DNA of 64,000 nucleotides from Lyophyllum atratum (lineage: Eukaryota; Basidiomycota; Agaricomycetes; Agaricales; Lyophyllaceae): positions 806,001 through 870,000 of the forward strand of contig JACGCN010000002.1 in assembly GCA_014905825.1 (NCBI GenBank). The letters run 5' to 3'. Of this stretch, positions 1-11,733 are shown in pieces. The translations under genes were made by a program, and so were the position numbers. Positions within the stretch are counted from its first letter, which is position 1; each line of letters starts with the position of its first letter. The notes beneath the pieces were generated by a model that ran no database searches, was not told the origin of the DNA, and was given only the letters and a program-made list of their open reading frames with translations.

Positions 1-3000
1 AGCTCTTTGCCAAACGGTGAGGCCTCTTCAGTAATCATTGCGTCCGGGTCTAGCAGTCCTGGTCGAGCAGCGTCGAATGTATCCTCGTAGAAAACATCGT
101 GATCAGTTCGTTTCATTAAGCGAGCAGGCGGATCGTTCTCCTTGTCATGGTCGTGAAGACCACCGTGGAATGACTCGGCAGTAAGCATATCATTAGCATC
201 ATCGTTCCTAAGGCTCGAATTGTCCAGCATAGTGTTCGGGTAGTAGTCAAAATCAAGCAATTCTCCAGCCTGCAAAGGAGGGTCCAGCATCATCCCAATC
301 CCTGAATCCTCGAAGCTCAGGCGCGCTCGCTTCGCAGGGCGATATCCATCTTCATGAGCACAGTGTCGCCTTTCCGAGTATCTTGGGTAAGTCCTCATTC
401 GATCTCTCGTCAATCTGAGTCTCCCCACTACCGTCCTCCACACCGTCCTCTTTCTCTTCTTGCTCAACAGCCACCGTTCCTGCCTCCCGCGCCAAGAGCG
501 CCCTCCTCTCCGCTCTTGTCAGGATAATTTCACACTTTGCAACCTCAGGACTGAAGCCTTGATATCCTTCCACCACAATAGAGTCCCCATTACCAGAAGG
601 AGCACCCCTCCAGCGTCGCTCATCGTCGAAACCACACCCTCTCGGCTGATCCCCGACCTCATGATCAGGGTCCGAGACCACACACGCCCTCGCAAACAAC
701 GCATGAACTTCGCGCTCCAAGTCTTCTCCCCATCCTTCTCTTGGAAGAGGTCATTTCCCAAGATCCGAGCATGTGGTGGTATTGGGTTGGTACGCGTGAA
801 GGGTCTGCAAAAGAAATCATGCGTTCGGGTCAGCGAGAAGTGTATATGTTAACAGTCGACGTACATCCACGACAATGCGACACGTAACGATGCGACACCC
901 TTCACGCCTTTCAGGAACTGGAGTATCGGGGGTGAAACGTTTCGTCGCCTCCCAAGGCTTTCGGCGCATTCTGACATCCAGGCTCCAGAAGATATTGTCC
1001 GTATCCGCGCACGCGCAACTTCGCGCCTATGTTTGGCTCAGGCAACACAGGTACTGCGTGGGTGTTCGGGGTGAGTGAAAATATGGAGCTAAGGCACAAG
1101 TACTACACACCATGCATCGGGCGTAAATCCAGTTTTTGTCCTGTATCCGCTTTCTTATCTCCCTTGCTTTCTACGTCCTCTTTGTCATCAAACAGTCGTT
1201 CATCCCTGATCAACGCCATAGGGTCCACACAGGTTCGAGGGAGCTGTGGGCCCAGTCTAGTCTCCTTTGGACCAGATAAGTCCAGGTAGATTCCGCGTAT
1301 CTCGGTGTTCTCCTCGTCTTCCTTGGTCTCTGTTGTAACTTGGGGGCAACATTGGATGAAATAGATGCTTGGCCACACATGGAGTCCATGTCTGCCTTCT
1401 GAATTTGGACCTCCCCCGCCCTTTGGACCTTTCCCGGTGCCTTTGCCAGTGCCTGTCCCGCACTTTGTTTTAAGCTGGACACTACTTCGGAAGGAGCCTG
1501 TACAGGGGTGGATGCCAACGTCTCGCGCAGCAGCGGATGAAGATCCTGGGTCTGGCTCTCCTTCGAACCAGGAATAGAAGGCCTTAGCAGCGGGGCAAGA
1601 ACGGGACTAGCCTAGATCACTACGTCAGTATATCACATGAGACCATATCGAGAAACCAGTACCCCCCGGCCTTCAGTGCCTTGTCCACCGTGGACCTCAT
1701 ACTTTGACCAAGGTTTCCACCGATGCGCCTATTCCGCGGTATCTGAACCTCCTCTATCGTGAAAGTTTAGCACAGCAACAGCCAGGCTAATGCTAGAGTT
1801 ACCGAGTTTTGAGTCTTCGACATCTCGGACTAGATTGAGCGGGCCTGAAACATCCGTATTAGGCGAAGAAGGAAACATGTCCTTCAGTTCGTCGACTTCG
1901 TCGTCGTCTAGCGAGCACACAGGTAGAAGGTGAAGAAGTCGCGTATGTTTCTGCGAAGCGAGCCGCACGGTGTTGTTAGCGAGTAGCCAGGCATCGTACT
2001 TGGGAAAAACATACGCCAGCCATCTACAATGACCATATTCTCCCTGGAAAGTGACTTCGGAGATTCTGGTAGGCTATCGTCATTGCACTCCAGGGAGGGT
2101 CATCCTCGAAGCACCAATGTATCCAGGTATTTCTTCCATCGAGCAGAGGACTTGCCGACCAACATCCTTGGGTGCATTCCTCAATTCAGTTAAGCTCTTC
2201 TCGCGGTGTATTGAAGCGTTCCTGGCGAAGATCGGCAAAAGCGGAGGGGAATCAGGCCGTGGAGTTGTAGGCCGTGGCTGGTCGAAGTCAAAGCTGGCAG
2301 GAAGGTACATTCGGCGATAGTCATTTATATGGGCGTTGTGTGGAAGGGCCTGTGGCCGAGACATGGTAGAGGCAGACTTGAGGAGTGCGCGGACGGCGGC
2401 ATGCTTCAGATGCCTTCAGGTGGAACGTTACATCGCTGTCAAAGGTTGATATCACGCATACACCAAGAACGAGTGATTATATGCGCTCACAGCACTTTAT
2501 CTAGATTCACGTCTGGTTCTTGAATTGGTTGTACGTTGACTGAGTCAAGGGCAAGTGGGGTTGAGGTCACCAAGGATGTATACGAGTTGACTTTGACCTG
2601 TTCCGTTTCCCTGCATCGATGTGCTCCACCCGTCTTGCCAAGTATGGGCGTTTCCCGGACAGCACGACGCGTAAGGATCGGTTCAACAGGATATAACGAC
2701 TCGTCTTCTCTCTCATCCCATGCGTCTCTTGACCAGACAAGACGCTCTGACCTGGGTTTTCCCTTCGGCAAAGTAATGACCTCTTTGAGGAGCAGGCGCG
2801 CGGCTTGGGAGATTACGAGTTTCTCCTGATAAGAAGGGAGGTCGCCGAGTTTGAATAATGAAATGAGTGTTGTGAATGGATCGGTTGGCAACGTTAGAGA
2901 GGCTGGGTCATGCGTGGGGACCGGTTCCAAGGATACCAGCTGAGGGACTCTTTAGAATGGCATAGGTAATGTAGTCGAGTAGAGATTACTTGCCTCTGCG

Positions 3001-3164
3001 ACAGCTGATTGAGTATACTGCAAATAGTCCGTCGTGATATAACGGCGAACATAGTCGAGCAGCAGATGGCGTATATGGGCAGACAGCTGGGCCTCCTCAT
3101 TCACGACCGTTGCAATATCCGATAACTCGCCTATGCTGGATAACCCTGGGCTACAAGGATGCAT
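1..3164 (-). CDS. Unrecognised multi-exon gene, 3' part outside window
   Basis: I do not recognise this protein. The first plausible ATG is at 3164, opening a helical stretch (AHIRHLLLDYVRRYITT). Further exons lie at about 2945-2490, 2415-2080, 1968-1729, 1520-1100 and 720-1, joined by short introns. The tail (720 to the window edge) is acidic and polar, with a basic patch RPAKRARLSFED and a KENDPP stretch, which suggests a disordered, probably nuclear, regulated region. This is inference from composition only. The join near 2990-2945 does not keep frame with a clean GT-AG intron, so the model has at least one weak point, possibly a sequence error as in neighbouring genes. It is transcribed away from the channel gene at 3974 and runs off the left edge without a stop. 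It could also be two genes. Confidence 0.4.
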
Positions 3165-3973
3165 CAGGGAACGCGGGGGAGCAGGCGAAGGTTGGGCGAA
3201 GGTGTGACGTGAAGAGAAGCGCAACGCGTCAACGCGGCTTCAACAGGTGACAGTACCCTAATTCTCTTTCGACTTCACCACATCGGAAGAAACCAAGAAC
3301 TCAAGACACTTCCCCAAGCGAGTTCAATCCTGATCATCTGCAGCCCTTGGGAAATCGGTGGTGAGGAGGTGCAGAGCCCAGGCTGAGCGATGGTTCCAAG
3401 GAAGAGCGGCCAAGGCAAACTCGAACATCATGCTGCCTATGAGCACTGAGTGAACACAACTGATTCATAAGTCCGTCTGCACGATCTGTATGCTGAGTGA
3501 GCTAGACCCACTACTTTATCCAGCCCAGCATGATGAAAGGGAGGCGCTGTCGTGAAGTCCTTTCAACTTCAAGTTATTTCAATTACAGGTCAACCTGCGG
3601 ATCAACGATCGATCAACTTGAAGGGCTTGGCACGAGGCTGCACGAGTTGGCCACAACCTGCCACAACCCTGACCAGCCCTGAGCACTCCGACTCATTCGT
3701 CGAGGCCGCCACCAACGGCCGGCGCTCTCGACAAGCCTCTACTCAGCCCTTGTCATTGACATCTGAGCGACATACAGCGTCTTTCAGGCACATTTTCTCC
3801 AGACAAGACAAGGGAAAAAATGACGGCGTGATCGACCGGGAGAATGGAATACCACCATGGGAAGGTGGAGCGGAGCCTAGCGGAGCAGCCGTTTTCTTGA
3901 ATTTCTTTCAGGACCGCGTGGAAACCATCACCGGCAGTGACGAAGCCCTGAGCCTTCTCGAGTTGAATGCCTG
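3165..3973. other. Divergent intergenic region
   Basis: About 0.8 kb between two divergent genes, so it should hold both promoters. A 140-codon open frame on the + strand (3552-3974) ends just before the channel start. It shows no recognisable domain and I do not call it a gene; it may be leader sequence. Confidence 0.4.
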
Positions 3974-6900
3974 ATGCCTGCGGACCACAGTGACACACCT
4001 CCTGGGACTTCTCCGTCTCGCCTTGACGGTCCAGCGGCGTCTACAGCCTCAAGTCCTGGACGACTATTTCTCTACTTCACTTGAAGACCTCAGAGTATCT
4101 TCTCCTCCCTATCGGCCCGTGGCCAGCACTTCCGATCTCCACGAGGAGCCACTGCCAAGTCCGGCCTACTACCCACCTACCAATACCACCGACATGGCTA
4201 ATGAAAAGACGAAAGCATCAGTCAGTGATGAACTTGATACTCCTACAGACGGATTCGATACCACAAAGTCGCGACCCACTGTCCACTATCTTGACGATCT
4301 CGACCCTCCTGCTCCTGGCTACACGCGGACCGACTCCATAGATATAGATGCCGTCTCATCAAGAGCATCATCGATAGGCACGGACGATGAAGAGTCAGAC
4401 AACTACGATTGGTCGGGTGAAGAGGATCTTGTGGAGGAGGAGGCTAAATTTGAGGAGCGGATGGGACTTAACAAGACCAAGCGCAAGGGTTGGGGTCCTA
4501 AGAGGTGAGCATGCCCGATATTGCTCTCACTTTAACCTTCTCAATTTGCGCATAACTATATAGGATAACCACACTGCTCTTCTCCACAATCATCGGCTCA
4601 ACATTCCTAGCAGGCGTCCTTGTCGTTCCAGGAGTTCTTGTACAACTATACTGGTATAAGCCACACCCAACAGATTATCGCCGATATGTCAAGGACAACG
4701 TGCAAGCCTGGTTATTCTGGGCCGCCGCCAACCTGGTGATATCCTGGTACCTCGCCCTGATCGTCGACGTCATACCTGTAGTTGTTCAGTTGATTATTGC
4801 TGCGACGTGGGGCCACGTCTCGGAACACGTCAAGACGCGTATCGAGATATACGACTCGATAAAGAACAACATCAAGCCTCTCCTTTATGCTGCTAGTGGA
4901 TGGGCTAGCTGGAGCATTATCTTTGGACTCATCTATAACCTCTACAATACCCAGGAACCAAGCGAGAGCCGAGCTCGGTATACAGAACGAGTATGTACAC
5001 CATATCCTTGGAGGCACACGATCTCTGAGCCTTGCGAATATCTAGCTTCAGGAAGTCGTGGCATTCCTGTTCTTTTTTGCGCTCATGCTCTGCGTAAAAC
5101 GGATGCTTTCCCATACCATAGGTCAGCATTCCCAGATGCGCTGCATATACTGTACCTCTGATCCATACCTCTCTCTCAGCTTTCTCCTTCCATCGGACAG
5201 CGTACAAAGACCGTATTGAGGAAATCGAAGAAGCACTCAAGGTGATTGAAACTCTTAGGCAATACCGCCCCAAACCATCACCCCGTGCAAGGAAATCACC
5301 AGGAATCCCGTACACCACTCTTCGGAAATGCGAGCTTCGTCGACGCCGCTCAGTAACAAGGAACACTATCGCTCCTTGCACAGCGCCCTCCGTTCCATCT
5401 ACACCGGTTGGAGCAAATACCACACTTCGGCAGTATTATGATGGGGAAGATGGGACGGATGCGGATAACGAGGAGGGGATCACACACTTTCCAATACCTC
5501 AAGGAAAAGAGACAGTAAGGGCTGGAAAGGGAAGGATAAGAAGAAGGACCGTTTATCCTGGCTTCGTGATGATGAGAGCGGCAGGGCCACGCCCGAACTG
5601 ACGGACCTCCCCGCGTCAGAACACGAGATGATGCCGTTGAGCGCGCCATCGAGCGCGTACTTTGGAGACAACAACTCTGTGCACCGCTACCCACCTGGTT
5701 CTCCTCCCCGGAATGGCAGCAATGAGGGCAGCGCAACACAGACCCCGTTAACATCAGCTGCTAAGGTCCTAAGGAACGCGGTCTTGCACGATGCGCGCAA
5801 TATTAGAGGCAAAAATATCGGTGACGGCTCGATGGCGTGGAATATCAGTTCCACACACGAGGCCAAGGTACATCTCTCTACTTTACTCCTCATCATCCAT
5901 GCTAATATACCTTTTGCTCCAGCGCCTTGCCCGATCCATCTACACGCGTTTCAAAAACCGCCAACGGACATACCTCCTTGCCTCCGACTTCTACCCCGCC
6001 TTTCCAAACGAAGCAGCTGCAGAAGCGGCCTTCCGTGTCTTCGACAAGGACAACGACGGCGACATCTTACGTGGGGAGATCAAGGCCGAGATTGTGAGAG
6101 TGTACAAAGAGCGGCGATTCCTCTCACGATCTATGCGTGATGTTGGTGCGGCACTGAAGATGCTCGATCAGATCCTGCTTCTGTTCGCCATGGTTATTCT
6201 CTTCTTCATCAGCTTGAGTGTGTTCGGCGTCGAGGTGGGTAGCTCGTTAACAAGTGTGTATTCACTTGGGATTGCGGCGAGCTTCATCTTCAAGAACTCT
6301 GCGAGCTCAGCGTTTGATGCTATAATGTTTTTATTTGTCTCCCAGTACGCGTGTTCATTATGTTGTGCTTTTTCGATGCTTATGGGTGGATTTTTATTAG
6401 TCCATACGATACTGGCGATCGTTGTTTCATTGACGGTATGCTTTTTCGAAGATGGGCCTGAATGGAAAGCTAACCACATCTATATCCACAGAGGATGTTC
6501 TTGTCGTCAAGAAAGTCGGGCTGTTTGCAGTAAGTAAGATTACCTCGATCCGAGTACGCAGTCTGATATATCTATCAGACCGTATTCACTCGCGCTGATG
6601 GCACAGAGTCATACTACTTCAACAGTCAGCTATTCACAAAGTTCATGTACGTCCACCAATTTTGACTTACTTTTTTTCCATCTCAACCTGTCTTTTTCCT
6701 AGAACGAATGTACGGCGCAGCGATGTAAGTTGTCATGGCTTTGTCGGACTTCCCACTAGTAATTCCGGAAATAAAGAAAACGTTCGAAAACTTGACGATG
6801 CAGGTTGCCTGGCGCACGCCTTTGGAAACGCTAGATATGCTCGAAAAGCTTATGAACGAATGGCTCTCGACGGAGGAACATCGCTGGTTTGAGCCTTCGA

Positions 6901-7501
6901 CGAGCGTCTCACTTCAAACTATCGAGTTCCAGCGATACCTGACTCTCACCATTGGTATCGGGCATAACGGGTGCGCCCACGATCTTATTATGTTATGTCC
7001 GTTCCATAATTGACTTGTGGCGGGATCTCCATGTTAGCAACTGGCAGTGAGTTCTTTTCTTACATCTTGTTATCCTTCAACTACTAATATAATTCATTGA
7101 TAGGGTCCGACCTAGATGCCTCCGACTTATAGCATTCCTATTGACTCTTATTCTCATCTTAGGACTGGGACCTTCGATGGAAACGAAAAACCGCTTTCCA
7201 CGCCGCCGTGCAGTATTACTGCCGCCAACTGGACATCGTGTGCTTCGAGTCAACGATCCCAATCGTGTATGCCGACCCCGAGACAAGACAGTACATGCCT
7301 CCAGCGTCGTCTCCCCCAGCGAGTCCTCTCATTGGTGATGAAAGTCAGTCACCACTCAATGTTGGGGAAGACGCAGATGCGAAGGCGCTGAAACCCCTGC
7401 TCGGTTTCTTGCCTCCCTTGTCGACGCGATCGTCACATCTCTCACGGGCAAGAAAAAGCAAGAGCAAGAAGGCCTCTGTGCGCGGGCTAGATGCTGGTTA
7501 A
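3974..7501 (+). CDS. EF-hand mechanosensitive ion channel, MscS family (Msy1/Msy2-like)
   Basis: Fungal MscS-type channel; Msy1 and Msy2 of fission yeast are endoplasmic-reticulum channels that control calcium on hypo-osmotic swelling. Exons: 3974 (or ATG 4195)-4504, 4564-4990, 5052-5121, 5180-about 5867, about 5929 onward. In order there is an acidic disordered N-terminus, a first helix set (FLAGVLVVPGVLVQLYWY), two more helices, a basic linker, an EF-hand loop (DKDNDGDILRGE, near 6044-6080), a membrane helix (LLLFAMVILFFISLSVFGV) and the MscS beta domain with HPYDTGDRCFID, which is rebuilt across an intron at 6341-6410. The C-terminus is serine-rich and ends with TAA at 7499. Two frame breaks, a GG at 4058-4059 and a short G-run at 5475-5478, separate sections that otherwise read as one protein; I think they are sequence errors. 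Start choice is uncertain. Confidence 0.85.
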
Positions 7502-8668
7502 GCTGCTGTGCAGACGAGTTCGGAATTTGCTTTGCTTTGTTTTCTTAGACGGTTGTAGGGGGGAGTAGGTGAAGTATCTAGGTACTGTAGAGATGGAAGG
7601 AATCTGAGAAGCGGATCTGGATAATCTGCTGAGTAGAGAATTGATATCGGACAATTCGTTATCAGACCATTGTATAGACACACATTCCATGTATAGAGAA
7701 TCAAGCGCAAGCTGTAATCCATAAAGCAACCAACGTCGGACCAATTTGTCGCGGTGTCGAAAGTCTATCCGATCGAGACCCAAGTGCTGCTCGAAAGTCC
7801 TATGATCCACCTTTGGACGGCTCGATCCCAAGACAGTACTGGCTGTCGCTAGGTTGCAGGATAGAAAGTAGTGGGGTCGAATAGTGACATATCACCAAAG
7901 CAGAGACGTGGGGTGGCGAATCAGCGGAATAAGATTTCTTCTTTTGCACCCTCAGACCGCAAATCCAATCGCAGCAGCATGGTTATCTGCTATATCTAGC
8001 TTCAGAAATGGGAGCACATTGACTGGGAGCTTGTGAGACCGGATACACCATGATTTACTGCTCGCTGGAGATCGTAGGGTTGTTCCAATGTCAGGTTCCT
8101 GGAGATGGCAGCCTCGGGGCCGGGGTGAATTTATGGCCAGGATATGATATGTGTGTTTTAACTTTTTCGCCGTAGATCAGAAACAGAGTATCGACGAACA
8201 CTCGTTACACCAAAAGACTATAGTATACGCATGGGCAGATGTGATGACTACCGGTGAATGGCAAGCTAATACTATGGCAAGTTGATTTAGAGCGTTTGGA
8301 GACGGCGGCGGTGTCCTGCGGATCATCTGACTACCGTGAGCGACGGGAGCATGTGCTCTGCTCACCTTGGCTTCATTCGCGCCAGCCAACTGGCATCACG
8401 ATCACCAGATCCTGTCCGAATCTAATTGCGCTGTGATGACTGCCATATTTTCTTGACGTGTAATGACAGATACCGATACGCCTCTGATGTGGGAGATCTA
8501 AGGATTGGTAGCTGACGACAACGCCTTAGAGCAACAGCGTTCGATTTCGCTTCCTGCGCCCATCTTCTCCCTAGTGGTTTTCATTCTCCCTGGTGGCTGC
8601 GAAGCTGGCTTCGCCTTTTTATAGCTCTTTGCTTCATCCCGGGCCCTTCCTACCTTTCAATTCAGTGA
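7502..8668. other. Intergenic region
   Basis: 1.2 kb between two + strand genes: the 3' end of the channel gene and the promoter of the next. Open frames here are short on both strands and show no domain. I see no repeat or RNA gene. Confidence 0.5.
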
Positions 8669-10350
8669 ATGATGGATTCTCCGGAATTAGCGATCCTGGG
8701 TGTGAGCGGCAGTGAGCAATGTTGTCTCCTTCGTAATCCTGGTCTAGGCTGATATTCAGCCAGACGCGACCATTCCGGCATATGTTCCAGCCACGGTGAA
8801 CATTGTCCGAGGCACACACTCACAGCTCATAGCGTTCCTTGTCCTCAACATCTGGCCTTCTCATTTCGGTCTCCCAGTGCTCCTCGGGATCATTTTTTAC
8901 TCCAAGAAGATCCAACGTCATCCAACCTTCATCAACCTCTGTATCACCTTTATCATTGCCGGAATGCAAGTGTCCCACTTGTTACGCAACTCACAGCACT
9001 ATTTAACTTCCATACAGATCCTCTAGTCTACTGTGAGCTGGTCATCGCATGTCGCTTATTTTGTGACTAACTGGAGGTCGCGGCCTACAGGGCGTATGCT
9101 GGAAAGACGACTGGCCCAGAACCATCGCCTGTACTATGTCTTCTTCAGGCATCCCTGCTTTATGGGTACCCACCAATGTGCGTCAGCCATGCCCCCTTGA
9201 CCCGCAAGGAGATCCCACTTAACTCTAGTATAGGACGTCCGTAGCGGCTTTTGCTCTCGTTCTGCAAGTATGTCTCGGTCATGGTAGCACAAAACTATGA
9301 TCATTGACTCAGGGTTTATAGATGTTTCTTATGATCAGGGCGTCGTATTATGGGAAAGAGTACTTTGAGAGAAACCATGTTGCTCGGACCTGGGCGGTAC
9401 GTGCTGTAGCATGACGCCTTCGGCAAAACGGCCTTATTGTTCCGCAGATGTTGATGTCCCCTTACATCGCCTTCTTCGTTGGCGTTCTATCCACAGCTGT
9501 TGTTAGTTGGCCTTCATTTTACCTTCTCCCCCTCCTTATTGAATTCTATACAGGTAGGTGCGACAGACCCCAGAGAAGTATCCCGCAACCGTCGGTTTTT
9601 CTATTGCTCTGTTCGGAATTTACCTTTGTAAGTTGTCCCTTCAATACCAAACGCATGGAATATCAAAGTCCTGTAGGACAAACACCATCACGACCTTTGC
9701 TGCTGTGTTTTTGTTTGCGACCGTGTTTATCGAAGGTACGAGATATCGGCAAACATGCTCGTAGGCTATTGACGAGATTCCCTTAGGATGGCTTATCCTT
9801 ATCATTTACAAGCGATGGAGAATTTTGATTTCCAAAGGCATCGACATGTCGGGCACTCTAGACCTCAGTATGCCTGTCCGCGTACTAGCCTATGGGTTCT
9901 ACTCGTCGATCGCCCTGAGGTATGCCAGCCAGCTTTCAGAGCCAGACCTCATTTCACCCTCTTCTTCCATAGCTTGAGCTTAATATCCATCAAGGCTCCT
10001 GAAAATCCAGCCCCCGATCTGATAATCGCCTCAGGTTTGTATTCTCAAATTGGCGTCGGCTTCCAAATTAACGTGTCGAACCCTAGCATCAAGCTTTTTT
10101 CTGCTTATATTTGTCTCGCAGAGAGTAAGCCATACATACGGTGTGCCAAACTTCAGGACATGCTAATCTTTCTACCCAGGATATCCTTTGTGCTCTGTGT
10201 TTCTGGCGCCGTAAAGCACCGCCGGTACCACCCAAGAAGGACATACAAGTGGAGATCCTCGTATCACAAGACCAGGAGAAGATGTCATACATCTATGATT
10301 TTCAGCCCAACCGTTTTGAAGAGACTGGCCGGAGGACAGGTCACCCATAG
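8669..10350 (+). CDS. Seven-helix membrane protein, basidiomycete receptor-like family
   Basis: A polytopic membrane protein resembling a large family of uncharacterised, GPCR-like Agaricomycete proteins. I chose ATG 8669 because exon 1 (8669-8701, MMDSPELAILG) ends exactly before a GTGAGC donor. The intron 8702-8759 then enters in frame at TIPAYVPATVNIV, followed by the first helix. Later exons give helices such as QLIAFLVLNIW, SPYIAFFVGVLSTAVVSW, SFYLLPLLIEF and TFAAVFLFATVFIEG, with an extracellular-like KTTGPEPSP loop after helix 2. The C-terminal tail is basic and polar (CFWRRKAPPVPPKKD) and stops with TAG at 10348. Exons are short and the ones between 9000 and 10150 are not fully resolved. 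Ligand and coupling are unknown. Family likeness is recognition, not a search. Confidence 0.6.
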
Positions 10351-10834
10351 GCAGATCTCCCCTTCTATGCAGTGTCAATGTATCAATGAAAATAGATTCT
10401 TTCGTGTGTCAAGCCACCGCATTCGATAGGTCGGAACGTCCTAATAACTGAGGCAGCGTGCAGTCTGGATCTATACATTTGTTTCTAGGACTTAGAGAGA
10501 TCCCCTGTTCGATGCGACTGTGAATCCGCTGGCAAGCATCACTAAACTTCCATCACAAATGAAGTGTGAAACGGGCAGTAACGCGGAGTTGTCTGTCAGG
10601 CCCAAAGCCATTGATAAATATCACCAAATACATTTTCAAATTTCTGAACGCTGCACATTCGTTCCGACGACTGCTAAACGGACTAACTATGGCAGTGAGT
10701 AACTTGTCCTAAACGTCCTCTCCTTAGCATACACTGAACGTATATCTAGAGCCGGTGTTCTGGTGTACTTCGCGCACTGTCGCGCCGAACCACTTTCACG
10801 TAGTGCGCGACCATTTTCTCCGTGCACTGTTGGC
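10351..10834. other. Intergenic region
   Basis: 484 bases between two + strand genes, the promoter and leader of the bL12m gene. I see nothing else in it. Confidence 0.4.
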
Positions 10835-11524
10835 ATGTTTACTTACCCCCAAGCCACGTCCAGTTCCTCCAGAATTGCGACGACGTCGAGATGCTTGGCC
10901 ACCGCGACGGAAGCCGCCAAGTCCACGCCACCACCACCTCCCGTGCAGAAGTCAAACGATGCTACCGTGTCACGAATTGTGGATGATATTTCGGGTCTGA
11001 CGTTACTGCAGGCCTCGGACCTGGTGACACAGTTGAAGGTGCGCTCAATATAACCTCCCGTGTGGGCCTGTACACTGACGAGATACCATTTTCGATCAGT
11101 CGCGTCTGAACATCCAGGAAATTGCCATGCCCGCCGCCGCGCACCAGCGGCTGCTCCCGCAGCTGCTGCAGACGAACCTGTGCAGGCAAGTCCGTTCCGC
11201 CTTCCAGTGATTCTCGTATACTAAACCGAGAAAAATAGGAGAAGCCCAAAGAAAAGACGATATTCAATGTCAAACTTGAGTCGTTCGACGCTGGCGCCAA
11301 GCCCAAGATCATCCGAGAAGTGAAGGCCCTCGTACCTAACCTCACCCTCATGGATGTGCGTCGCGTGTCTCGTCCATTAGAGCATTACTGACCTGTCTAT
11401 CTTCCAGGCCAAGAAGTTCGTGGAATCCCTACCGAAATTCTTGAAGGAGAACTTGCCGAAGGAAGATGCCGAGAAGCTGCAAAAGACCTTTGAGGCTCTT
11501 GGTGCAGTCGTCAAGCTGGAATAG
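10835..11524 (+). CDS. MRPL12: Mitochondrial ribosomal protein bL12m
   Basis: The L7/L12 stalk protein of the mitochondrial large subunit, which recruits translation GTPases. Exons: 10835-11038, 11100-11185 (or -11189), 11239-11355, 11408-11524. The N-terminus (MFTYPQATSSSS, then TTSRCLATA) looks like a mitochondrial targeting sequence. Next comes the dimerisation domain (SGLTLLQASDLVTQLK, SRLNIQEIAMP), an Ala/Pro hinge, then the globular domain (KEKTIFNVKLESFDAG, KIIREVKALVPNLTLMDAKKFVESLP) ending in GAVVKLE. The hinge is odd. A typical Ala/Pro hinge sits out of frame with the start of exon 2 and needs one missing base near 11138-11141. The alternative is donor GTCCGT at 11190, which keeps frame but gives an atypical Gln/Leu hinge. 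Confidence 0.9.
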
Positions 11525-11733
11525 AATCCTTCCCTTATATCACTACTGCCGGTGCATGGAAATATACTAATATTTAATCAGTCTTTTGCAAGCAAGAGTA
11601 TTAAATACAATTCCCTCAGCAATGGGAGGGGCGAGGCAGTGTCAAGAGGATGCAAAAATGAGTAAATGAATCAGGAAACACCGAATGGTGTCAGTAAGTA
11701 TGAATGCGTGCGTTCATGAGTAGCGCCCCAACC

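Noticed and set aside
1..3164. Cohesin kleisin (Rad21/Rec8) identity for the left-edge gene
   Set aside because: The acidic, KRAR-containing tail is suggestive, but the conserved kleisin N-terminus and winged-helix C-terminus are not seen.
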